In this document: in pieces, positions 1 to 5,054 of the stretch
How positions within the stretch are numbered: position 1 is the stretch's first letter
Layout: each line of letters opens with the position of its first letter
Source: Cyanobacteria bacterium UBA7694
GTDB lineage: Bacteria; Cyanobacteriota; Sericytochromatia; UBA7694
Reading direction: 5' to 3'
Length of the DNA stretch: 5,054 nt
NCBI GenBank assembly: GCA_002482705.1
Contig: DLGM01000102.1
Coordinates: forward strand, 1 to 5,054
Made by a program: the position numbers and the translations under genes
Notes under the pieces: generated by a model
Told to the model about the DNA's origin: nothing
Databases searched by the model: none
What the model saw: the letters and a program-made list of their open reading frames with translations, nothing else

Positions 1-1
1 G

Positions 2-892
2 GCTTCGGTCGAAACGGGCTGTGTCCTGGGAGATATTTGTGCAGCGGCGAACCCGGAGGGGTTCAGTCCAGAGCGCATTGCCACCCTCAGCCAATTAACG
101 GGGCAACCCACTTCAGCCTTTAGCCACTCTTCCGGCCCCTTGGATGACCGCGTGATCGCCTTAAAAGTCAGCCGCCGTTTTCATGCCCAAAGCGGCATTG
201 GGCAATTGGCCCTGGCCGTTAATCACGGGGAAAGTGCACAGGCGCTGACACATTTTCAGCATTTTGATGATTTGCAGCTCCAGACCGAATGGAGTCAGCG
301 CAGCCTGACAAGCGCTATTCACACAGGTTTTTCCCCCTATTTGCAGACCACCTCTTATGCTGAAGCCCTGCAAGCGCTGGAGCAGTTTATTTTTCTGACC
401 GTGCTGCGGCGCGGGCCACGCAGCGTTGCCGAATTGAACCAAACCGTCGAGCAGACACTTCGGCGCCAGGGGCTGATCACCCACCAGCCCTGGTATCACC
501 GTCGCCCGGTGCTGATTACCGAAAACGACTATGTGCACCAACTTTATAATGGCGATATTGGGGTCGTCTGGGCGCCACCAGGTAGCCCGCCACGGGTGTG
601 GTTTCGCCGCGCTGACGGCAGTTTGCGGGATTATGCCCCAGCCCAATTGGGCGCTTATCAAACGGCCTGGGCTCTGACCGTCCACAAAAGCCAAGGCTCG
701 GAATTTGACCATGTCCACTTGGTCCTGCCCGCACAACCCCACCCTTTGGTCACCCGAGAACTGATTTATACCGGCATTACCCGTGGGCGCAAGCGTGTCA
801 CTTTGTGGAGCAACCCAGATGTACTGACCCAAGGCATTTCCCAGCGCATGATACGCACTTCAGGCTTAAAGGAGCAACTGCAGCATGGATAA
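2..892 (+). CDS. recD: RecD, exodeoxyribonuclease V alpha subunit (C-terminal half, 5' end outside window)
   Basis: RecD is the fast 5'-3' superfamily 1B helicase of the RecBCD enzyme, which processes double-strand breaks for recombination and degrades foreign linear DNA. The 296 visible residues are open from the first in-frame base and start at ASVETGCVLGDIC, the segment that follows the GDxxQL box in RecD proteins. Next come the RRFHAQSGIGQLA segment (fragment residues about 58-70), then RPVLITENDY and QLYNGDIG (about 168-187), and finally the helicase motifs TVHKSQGSEFD (226-236) and VTRELIYTGITRGRKR (250-265), which contact DNA and ATP. The match to E. coli RecD is strong up to the C-terminal SGL end, so the gene looks intact. 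E. coli RecD is about 608 residues, so roughly half is missing to the left, including Walker A. recB is expected just upstream but cannot be seen. The stop overlaps the start of the next gene by 8 bases. Confidence 0.95.
   Translation, partial: ASVETGCVLGDICAAANPEGFSPERIATLSQLTGQPTSAFSHSSGPLDDRVIALKVSRRFHAQSGIGQLALAVNHGESAQALTHFQHFDDLQLQTEWSQRSLTSAIHTGFSPYLQTTSYAEALQALEQFIFLTVLRRGPRSVAELNQTVEQTLRRQGLITHQPWYHRRPVLITENDYVHQLYNGDIGVVWAPPGSPPRVWFRRADGSLRDYAPAQLGAYQTAWALTVHKSQGSEFDHVHLVLPAQPHPLVTRELIYTGITRGRKRVTLWSNPDVLTQGISQRMIRTSGLKEQLQHG
869..874 (+). promoter_or_regulatory. Ribosome binding site for the methyltransferase
   Basis: AAGGAG inside the end of recD, 10 bases before the ATG at 885. 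The spacing is slightly long, but it is the only good Shine-Dalgarno match nearby. It supports the start that overlaps the recD stop, and so translational coupling of the two genes. Confidence 0.6.
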
Positions 893-1589
893 AGAACAGA
901 TACGCCAATTACATCACAGTTGGGAGGTCAACGGTGAACGTTGGACAGCGGCCGTGCGCAATGGTGCCATTGAAAGCCGCCGTGTCGCGACCGACAAATC
1001 GATTTTACGCGCAGCCTTGGCCTTACGCCCCCGCAAAGTGCTGGATTTGGGCTGTGGGGAAGGGTGGCTGGTAAGAGCCCTGGAAGCCCAGGGCATTCAC
1101 ACCACCGGATTGGACGGTTCTGAATCGTTGATTGCCGCTGCCTGGAGCGGTGGCAGTGGCCAGTTTCGCCATGTGCAATATGCCGATTTAATCGCCTGCC
1201 CAGAGCTGGCAGGTCACGACTTTGAACTGATTATCGCCAATTTTTCGCTGCTGGAAGAACAGCTCGGACCGCTGCTCAAATCCCTGGGCAGTCTCTTAAC
1301 CCCTCTGGGAACCCTGCTGATCCAAACAGTGCATCCCCTCAGTGTCCCCTTGCCCTATAGCGACGGCTGGCGCACCGAAGATTTCCACAGTTTTGGGGAT
1401 AAACACTGGCAGGCCATGCCCTGGTATTTTCGTACCCTCAGTTCGTGGCTGCGTTTATTACAGGATCACGGGTTTGTGCTTCACAATCTGCAAGAACCCA
1501 CCCATCCGACAGATGGGCGGCCCCTATCACTGCTGTTGAGTGCCAAATATGCCCCTAAAGTCAGCTCCTGTTTTCCAGCGGTCTATTAA
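885..1589 (+). CDS. Class I SAM-dependent methyltransferase, substrate unknown
   Basis: A complete 234-residue soluble protein with a Rossmann-like methyltransferase fold. Motif I, the S-adenosylmethionine-binding loop VLDLGCGEG, is at residues 52-60. The acidic residue after strand 2 is D77 in TTGLDGSE, expected to bind the ribose hydroxyls. A strand-4 segment FELIIANFSLLEE is at 113-125 and a strand-5 segment LLIQTVHP at 144-151. The N-terminal pattern HSWEVNGERWTAAVRNGAIESRR and the C-terminal EPTHPTDGRPLSLLL resemble an unnamed proteobacterial family of small-molecule type (Methyltransf_11/UbiE-like). The substrate cannot be read from the sequence; W- and H-rich stretches at 150-190 probably form its pocket. 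The gene overlaps recD by 8 bases (885-892) and is probably cotranscribed with it, but nothing ties it functionally to recombination. Its TAA overlaps the stop of the convergent gene. Confidence 0.88.
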   Translation: MDKEQIRQLHHSWEVNGERWTAAVRNGAIESRRVATDKSILRAALALRPRKVLDLGCGEGWLVRALEAQGIHTTGLDGSESLIAAAWSGGSGQFRHVQYADLIACPELAGHDFELIIANFSLLEEQLGPLLKSLGSLLTPLGTLLIQTVHPLSVPLPYSDGWRTEDFHSFGDKHWQAMPWYFRTLSSWLRLLQDHGFVLHNLQEPTHPTDGRPLSLLLSAKYAPKVSSCFPAVY

Positions 1590-3355
1590 AGAACATCAGC
1601 AGTGCTGACCTCCCGCTCAAGGCGATCCCCCATGGCTGCCAAACGTGCCAGCATGGTTTCTAATTCTTGGGCATCCGCTGTCTCCCACAACTGGGTTTCA
1701 CTGACCACCACATATTCTTTACCCCCGTGCATCGCCAGACCCACGGCCCCATAACCGGGCTCCAAATTGGCCCGTAAGTGAGCGGCCAATGGCTGCCCCG
1801 TATAGGGCTGGGCAAAGGTCATCAGCGCCAAAACCGGACGTTTTCCCCCATCTTGGCGATCGGTACGCACATAGATCTTTTGCCGCCGTCCACTGGCCAA
1901 GGTCAGACGTACTTTGTAATAACGCTCCAGCAGTTGGGCTTCCGCATCCAGATCGGTTAAGATCGGTGCAAACAAAGCCTTCAGCTCCGCAGCGGGAATT
2001 GCATCGGCACGCTTTAAACGTTGGGGCATGTCCGGGGCCATGCGCAACTGATGGCTGAGAGCCAACAACTCCTGAAGAGTTGCATCAAATTCCGGCTGAT
2101 CCAAAGTGGCCACTAAGAGTGACTTGCATAAAAACACCGTCCCCTTGGCATCTTGCGCAAAACGAGCATGAGCCAACGTAGGGTTGGCCCGTAACAGTTG
2201 TGCCGGGGTCACCCCTGTCAAATAGTCCACTTTCAGTTGCAACGTCAAATAGGCCCCCCCTTTGACAATACATTCAGCCATAAACACCAGCTCCCCTTGG
2301 CAGGAAAGGGTGATGCCCTGGGAAGTTGTCTCCTGAATACGGGGACGCAAAGCTGAGGCCTTCACCCAATGGGTGAATGGGGAAGATGCCTGGGGCTGTG
2401 GTGAGGCAGTCGGGGGCTGTGGTGAATCATCAGTCTGCGGCTGAGTGCGTGTCTTTGGATGGGAGCGAAGGGGGCCCTGTACAGACTTTTTAGCCGTACT
2501 GGCCGCTACAGTCGAGGAGGTTGCCCCCGCTTTCTGTGGCTGTAAATAAAAATAGCTATAACGACACATTTTAAGGGTTTGCATGGCTGCATGAAGGCTT
2601 AACTGTTCTTCATCCAGCCAGCCGGGCTGCTCGATTCGGAAACGAAAATGGGAGGGTGAACGCGCCACCCAAGTTAAATAGTTCTGAGGCGACACCATGG
2701 CAGTGTGCTGGGTTTGCTGGGCTCCCTGAGTCGGTGTATACAGCAGCGTATTGTAGTGCAGACTGCCGCGTTGCAAACGCAGAGAGCGCTCAAGCTCAGA
2801 AGATTTATATTTAAATTTGCACTCGAGTTTCAGACGCAGATCCGAACCATCCATCAGCGTTAAGCGCAAATCGGCCCAATTGTGGCGAAAATATTCCGAC
2901 ACATGTTTACCACTGCGACTGCGCTTGCTGCGTACTAAATGCTGGATGCTGTTAGCCGTGGCCGTATCGAGATGCCCTTTGACCCCCGACTGGGGGTGCA
3001 CGTCATCAGCCAACACCTTGAGCAGAACGTTCAGGGTAGACAAATGCCCAGCCCGAACCGCCATTTGCCAGTAATCGCGGCGCTGTTGCCCCCAACGCCG
3101 CGCTAAGAGAATGGCTGGAGCAATCCAAACCGGTAGCAACACAAAAGGGATGGCAGAAGCAAGCTCGTCAGACAATTCCAAGAATGTCCAGATCAGCGCG
3201 ACCGAGATAAACCAGAGTGCACCGGCCCCGGCAATGACACAGAAGCCCCAAATAGCGGGCGGGTTAGGCATATGCTCCAAAGCGCTCTCTGCCCCGGCAT
3301 AATCATGGAGTGCTTGGGCTTGAAACTGTCGGAAAGGCACATGGGACTGGTTCAT
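1586..3355 (-). CDS. Membrane-anchored protein of unknown function with two C-terminal YbjN/type III chaperone-like domains
   Basis: I do not recognise this 589-residue protein as a named family. From the chosen start it shows: a short cytoplasmic N terminus; two hydrophobic helices at about 35-60 (IWGFCVIAGAGALWF...) and 66-85 (ASAIPFVLLPVWIAPAILLA), consistent with a hairpin anchor followed by RRWGQQRR; a basic soluble domain at about 124-274 with alternating strands (DLRLTLMDGSDLRLKLECKFKYK); a Ser/Thr/Pro/Gln-rich linker at about 274-329; and two C-terminal domains, about 344-439 and 454-584. Both of these contain an LRAN motif (388-391, 527-530), then a strand-rich segment and a Leu-rich helix (FDATLQELLALSHQLR; ELETMLARLAAMGDRLE). 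This recalls the YbjN/class I type III chaperone fold, by inference only. The bulk probably lies in the cytoplasm. The start is ATG at 3355 because TGAGGT sits 6 bases upstream; in-frame TTG 3373 and ATG 3367 are alternatives. Codon use resembles that of the neighbours. The gene is convergent with the methyltransferase. Confidence 0.85.
   Translation of the reverse strand: MNQSHVPFRQFQAQALHDYAGAESALEHMPNPPAIWGFCVIAGAGALWFISVALIWTFLELSDELASAIPFVLLPVWIAPAILLARRWGQQRRDYWQMAVRAGHLSTLNVLLKVLADDVHPQSGVKGHLDTATANSIQHLVRSKRSRSGKHVSEYFRHNWADLRLTLMDGSDLRLKLECKFKYKSSELERSLRLQRGSLHYNTLLYTPTQGAQQTQHTAMVSPQNYLTWVARSPSHFRFRIEQPGWLDEEQLSLHAAMQTLKMCRYSYFYLQPQKAGATSSTVAASTAKKSVQGPLRSHPKTRTQPQTDDSPQPPTASPQPQASSPFTHWVKASALRPRIQETTSQGITLSCQGELVFMAECIVKGGAYLTLQLKVDYLTGVTPAQLLRANPTLAHARFAQDAKGTVFLCKSLLVATLDQPEFDATLQELLALSHQLRMAPDMPQRLKRADAIPAAELKALFAPILTDLDAEAQLLERYYKVRLTLASGRRQKIYVRTDRQDGGKRPVLALMTFAQPYTGQPLAAHLRANLEPGYGAVGLAMHGGKEYVVVSETQLWETADAQELETMLARLAAMGDRLEREVSTADVL
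1596..1608 (-). terminator. Weak candidate terminator or dyad at the end of the 589-residue protein gene
   Basis: TCAGCA-G-TGCTGA forms a 13-base near-perfect dyad in the last codons of the minus-strand gene. Read on the minus strand, it is followed by the T-rich stretch TGTTCTTTAAT, as expected of a weak intrinsic terminator. The stem is only 5-6 base pairs. On the plus strand nothing T-rich follows, so it would not end recD/methyltransferase transcripts. Confidence 0.25.
2392..2425. repeat. Short direct repeat coding for a Pro/Ser/Gln-rich heptad in the linker
   Basis: GGGGCTGTGGTGA occurs at 2392-2404 and again at 2413-2425, exactly 21 bases (7 codons) apart. On the minus strand the region codes for SPQPPTA followed by SPQPQAS, a duplicated heptad in the flexible linker of the membrane protein. 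It is probably a small in-frame duplication by slippage. Confidence 0.6.
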
Positions 3356-3360
3356 AACCG

Positions 3361-3366
3361 ACCTCA
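3361..3366 (-). promoter_or_regulatory. Ribosome binding site deciding the start of the 589-residue membrane protein
   Basis: On the minus strand TGAGGT ends 5 bases before ATG at 3355 (GAGG ends 6 bases before it), a near-ideal position. The earlier in-frame starts TTG 3373 and ATG 3367 have no comparable purine-rich site in front of them. The annotated start is therefore moved to 3355. Confidence 0.65.
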
Positions 3367-3430
3367 TCTGCAAGACTGATTTGAATCAACATACAGAAAG
3401 ATACGAAGAGACAGAAGTTTTTTTCACCCC

Positions 3431-3459
3431 ATTATAAACTGTTCTTGGCAGCATACAGG
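3431..3459 (-). promoter_or_regulatory. Probable sigma-70-type promoter for the 589-residue membrane protein
   Basis: Minus-strand TATAAT, a perfect -10 hexamer, occupies 3431-3436. At 17-base spacing the -35 position (3454-3459, CCTGTA) matches the consensus poorly, so the promoter is either weak or needs an activator. Transcription would start near 3424 and leave a leader of about 70 bases before ATG 3355. An inverted repeat (3448-3463) covers the -35 region. This is the only gap over 100 bases on the minus strand, which supports a separate transcription unit here. Confidence 0.45.
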
Positions 3460-3463
3460 CTGC
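3448..3463. repeat. Inverted repeat over the -35 region, possible operator
   Basis: GCAGC (3448-3452), ATACAG, GCTGC (3459-3463): 5-base perfect arms around a 6-base spacer, in the gap upstream of the membrane-protein gene. No T-run follows on either strand, so it is not an intrinsic terminator. Its position over the -35 region suits a regulator site, but arms this short also occur by chance. Confidence 0.25.
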
Positions 3464-3516
3464 GGAGTGCAAAAGGCCCTCCCATCATGATTCAAGCACG
3501 GATTACACAACCACAC

Positions 3517-4302
3517 TCAATCAGAAGACACCAACCCGACCACCGCATGCGCGAGATCCCGGGCAAACTGCAAGCGAGATGAGGGATCGGCCCGGAGCAC
3601 GCGGGGAACTTCGACTTGAATAGCGCTGACTCCCGGCATTTGGCTGTAGTGTCGTACCGTATACCCGCCATTTAAGCTCTGGGGAACTACTGCCGGAACC
3701 GAATACCCCAATGCCTGCAACTGAGCATGTAGCCCCTCAGGTCCCCAGGTGCAAACAATCCCACACTTCTGAACCAAAGCCTGCCAAGTACGGCCATCTT
3801 GGGTTCCCAAATACAGCGGCGGACGCTGTGCCTGACGGCCATGGCCATGGATATCCAGCAAAAGCGTATGAGCGGCCTGGGCCGTTGTCGCCTGAAGCGC
3901 CCGCGCAATTGCGCCATGATAGGCCAGCCATGCGGGAGCCGCCACCGCATCCGTGTAAGCCAATTCGGGAGGACGGTTAAAGTCAAGATAACGACGGCGC
4001 ACCTGCCCCGCCACCAACCAAGGGGGTTGGCCCAATTGCGCTTGAAGGGCCGCGGCCAGCTCTTGGGCCAATTCTTGGGTGTAGAGGTCATCCTGAAGAT
4101 TGAACTGGATTTTGTCACCCACTGGCGTACGTACCGGCCAGTTTGGGGGTTCATGATATCCACCATGAGGAGCTGTAATGACCAGCGGTAAGCGGCCTTC
4201 TTGGACCATCACCCACTCCGGGGGCTCGGCCCCCACAGCTCCAGCAGCCAATAAGCAGCCCACACAAACCAGCATCAAAGCCATCAGCCATCTCACACCC
4301 AT
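3517..4302 (-). CDS. Secreted N-formylglutamate amidohydrolase-family protein
   Basis: A 261-residue protein of the N-formylglutamate amidohydrolase (FGase, HutG-like) family, which has a metallopeptidase-type fold and classically cleaves N-formyl-L-glutamate in histidine breakdown. Family features: ITAPHGG at 42-48 with a likely metal ligand H46; DD at 71-72; RYLDFNRP at 104-111; LLLDIHGHG at 147-155 with D150, H152 and H154; GYTVRHY at 213-219; and IQVEVPR at 228-234 with E231. Roles of individual residues are inferred from the family. Residues 1-25 form a signal peptide (R4, a hydrophobic core, then AVGA before EPP), so the mature enzyme is outside the cytoplasm, unlike ordinary HutG. C180 and C184 could form a disulfide. 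The start is ATG 4302, 2 bases after the upstream stop. GTG 4329 has no ribosome binding site and would overlap the upstream gene and lengthen the signal peptide. No hut genes are nearby, so the substrate may be another N-acylated amino acid or peptide. Confidence 0.85.
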   Translation of the reverse strand: MGVRWLMALMLVCVGCLLAAGAVGAEPPEWVMVQEGRLPLVITAPHGGYHEPPNWPVRTPVGDKIQFNLQDDLYTQELAQELAAALQAQLGQPPWLVAGQVRRRYLDFNRPPELAYTDAVAAPAWLAYHGAIARALQATTAQAAHTLLLDIHGHGRQAQRPPLYLGTQDGRTWQALVQKCGIVCTWGPEGLHAQLQALGYSVPAVVPQSLNGGYTVRHYSQMPGVSAIQVEVPRVLRADPSSRLQFARDLAHAVVGLVSSD

Positions 4303-4304
4303 TG

Positions 4305-4865
4305 CTAAGCCCCGATCCGCAACAACCACGGGTGAGCCGGGTGAGCCTGCACAATACTGTCACGCAACCACGCTTGGGCCCCTGGCGACAGACGGGACCA
4401 TACAGCATCTAAATCCTGGCGGTCTTTGGGCTGATCCAACCGCGCTTTGTACAATAACACCACTTCTGGGCTCAAGACCGGCCAACCACAACAAGAGGTT
4501 GCCCGCAAATCAGCAAAAGGCAAACGCACACGCGGATCACGGCGGAATACCCAGTGTCCTTGCTCCACTTCATTGAGCAGCAATTCCAAGCGCGCGCCCA
4601 CAGCATGTGAGATGTGCAATTCATGGATCGGGAGGGTCAGCATCTCACCCGCCCAAGGATGTAATTGCCGCTCAGCCACATACTGCATCTGCCATTGGGA
4701 AAAATGGGCCACCACCAAGGGTTGCTCATGGCGCAACAGCGCAATTTCCAAGTCGCTGTGAACGCGGGTCTGTTCTCCTAACCACAGATCAAGCGCCCAT
4801 CCCCCAGCAATGGCCCACCAGCCAGGGTAATGCTCCATCAAGGCCCCTGCTTCTGGCGGCAGCAA
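4305..4865 (-). CDS. Nucleotidyltransferase of the ANT(2'')-like family (aminoglycoside adenylyltransferase-related)
   Basis: A 186-residue protein with the nucleotidyltransferase signature GGWALDLWLG at 21-30, followed by TRVHSDLEI at 33-41. The same arrangement (GGWAIDARLG, then TRKHDDIDL) is found in aminoglycoside 2''-adenylyltransferase AadB. D38 and E40 would be the metal-binding carboxylates; the second is Glu rather than Asp. The C-terminal pattern WVFRRDPRVRLPF (105-117), LSPEVVLLYKAR (131-142), KDRQDLDAV (147-155) and HPAHPWL (175-181) fits a widespread chromosomal family that databases sometimes mislabel as amino acid transporters. The real substrate is unknown, and drug resistance should not be assumed. 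The start is TTG 4865, directly after the uspA stop and in the same frame, with GAGGG 7 bases upstream. ATG 4838 with AGGGG 5 bases upstream is a credible alternative (177 residues). The following gene starts 2 bases after the stop. Confidence 0.85.
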   Translation of the reverse strand: MLPPEAGALMEHYPGWWAIAGGWALDLWLGEQTRVHSDLEIALLRHEQPLVVAHFSQWQMQYVAERQLHPWAGEMLTLPIHELHISHAVGARLELLLNEVEQGHWVFRRDPRVRLPFADLRATSCCGWPVLSPEVVLLYKARLDQPKDRQDLDAVWSRLSPGAQAWLRDSIVQAHPAHPWLLRIGA

Positions 4866-5054
4866 TCAGCTGCCCTCGACAGCATGGTGAGGAATTGTCA
4901 TGACTGGCAAATGGGAGTGGTTGACCACATAGTGGCTGACGCTGCCAAGCAAAAATCCGCGCACGGTGCCTAAACCCCGGCTGCCCATAATGATCAGATC
5001 ACACCCTTCGCGCTCTGCCACTTCCAAAATCAAGTCACGGGGTTCACCGGCCTC
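4866..5054 (-). CDS. Universal stress protein, UspA family (C-terminal 62 residues; 5' end outside window)
   Basis: The reading frame entering from the right edge gives 62 residues ending in TGA at 4866-4868. It contains the nucleotide-binding signature of ATP-binding universal stress proteins, G-2x-G-9x-G-S: GSRG at 24-27, nine residues, then GS at 37-38. Before it is the usual strand CDLIIMGSRG, and after it the usual end SVSHYVVNHSHLPVMTIP, matching the common PV(L/M) final strand. This is therefore the MJ0577-like, ATP-binding type rather than the non-binding E. coli UspA type. Such small cytoplasmic proteins accumulate under starvation or stress and act as dimers. A few polar residues (HHAVEGS) follow the final strand, a normal length for the family. 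The next gene starts on the codon right after the stop, so the two are probably in one transcript. The N terminus and promoter lie outside the window. Confidence 0.9.
   Translation of the reverse strand, partial: EAGEPRDLILEVAEREGCDLIIMGSRGLGTVRGFLLGSVSHYVVNHSHLPVMTIPHHAVEGS
4873..4877 (-). promoter_or_regulatory. Ribosome binding site for the nucleotidyltransferase, inside the end of uspA
   Basis: Minus-strand GAGGG lies 7 bases before TTG 4865, within the last codons of the UspA reading frame. It supports a start directly after the UspA stop. A second candidate, AGGGG at 4844-4848, precedes ATG 4838, so the choice of start is not certain. Confidence 0.45.

Noticed and set aside
161..832. 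A 223-codon open frame on the minus strand opposite recD
   Set aside because: It lies wholly antisense to well-conserved RecD helicase motifs, and its translation has no recognisable domain; it is a frame shadow of the coding strand.
3418..3424. Run of seven T on the plus strand as a possible intrinsic terminator
   Set aside because: No GC-rich hairpin precedes it on the plus strand and no plus-strand gene ends nearby; it lies in the leader of the minus-strand membrane-protein gene.
3799..4191. A 130-codon open frame on the plus strand opposite the amidohydrolase, and a 159-codon minus-strand frame at 3687-4166
   Set aside because: Both overlap the conserved amidohydrolase motifs in other frames, and their translations look like random out-of-frame sequence.
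4240..4302. Lipoprotein signal (cysteines in the hydrophobic N terminus of the amidohydrolase)
   Set aside because: The residues before the cysteines (VCVGC, MLVC) do not make a proper lipobox, whereas AVGA before EPP fits signal peptidase I cleavage.
4303..4329. GTG at 4329 as the start of the amidohydrolase
   Set aside because: It has no ribosome binding site, overlaps the upstream gene and adds an acidic-residue-containing extension before the signal peptide; ATG 4302 fits better.
4178..4576. A 132-codon plus-strand open frame across the nucleotidyltransferase/amidohydrolase junction
   Set aside because: It is antisense to two genes with clear family motifs and has no supporting domain.
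4305..4865. Calling the nucleotidyltransferase an aminoglycoside-resistance gene or an amino acid transporter
   Set aside because: The C-terminal half differs from AadB, so resistance is unproven. The protein has no membrane segments, so it cannot be a transporter.
1..5054. Defence island, CRISPR array, insertion sequence or prophage
   Set aside because: No repeat-spacer pattern, transposase, integrase, terminal inverted repeats or phage proteins are seen on either strand. RecD has a role against foreign DNA but is a housekeeping gene.

Overview
The window looks like ordinary chromosomal DNA from a proteobacterium. It has moderately high GC (roughly mid-50s % by eye) and tightly packed genes, with TTG/ATG starts and short overlaps or gaps. 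A bona fide RecD (exonuclease V alpha chain) favours a gammaproteobacterium or a deep-branching proteobacterium carrying RecBCD, but the species cannot be named from sequence alone. There are no tRNA or rRNA genes, CRISPR arrays, insertion sequences or phage genes.

Layout. Plus strand, 1-1589: the C-terminal half of recD, cut by the window edge, overlaps by 8 bases a class I SAM-dependent methyltransferase. Minus strand, read right to left from 5054 to 1586: (i) the C-terminal end of a universal stress protein (UspA family), cut by the window edge; (ii) a nucleotidyltransferase of the ANT(2'')-like family, starting on the codon right after the UspA stop; (iii) a secreted N-formylglutamate amidohydrolase-family protein, starting 2 bases after the nucleotidyltransferase stop; (iv) a 161-base gap with a consensus -10 box and a dyad; (v) a 589-residue membrane-anchored protein of unknown function, whose stop codon overlaps the methyltransferase stop in a shared TTAA.

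Genes (i)-(iii) are packed like an operon with translational coupling, though their functions (stress response, nucleotidyl transfer, amide hydrolysis outside the cytoplasm) do not form a known pathway. Gene (v) probably has its own promoter. Its two C-terminal domains look like a diverged tandem duplication resembling YbjN/type III secretion chaperone folds, and it is the least explained object here. I see no convincing new defence or mobile system. The points most worth a second look are the tandem-domain membrane protein, the in-frame UspA-stop-nucleotidyltransferase junction and the exported amidohydrolase.
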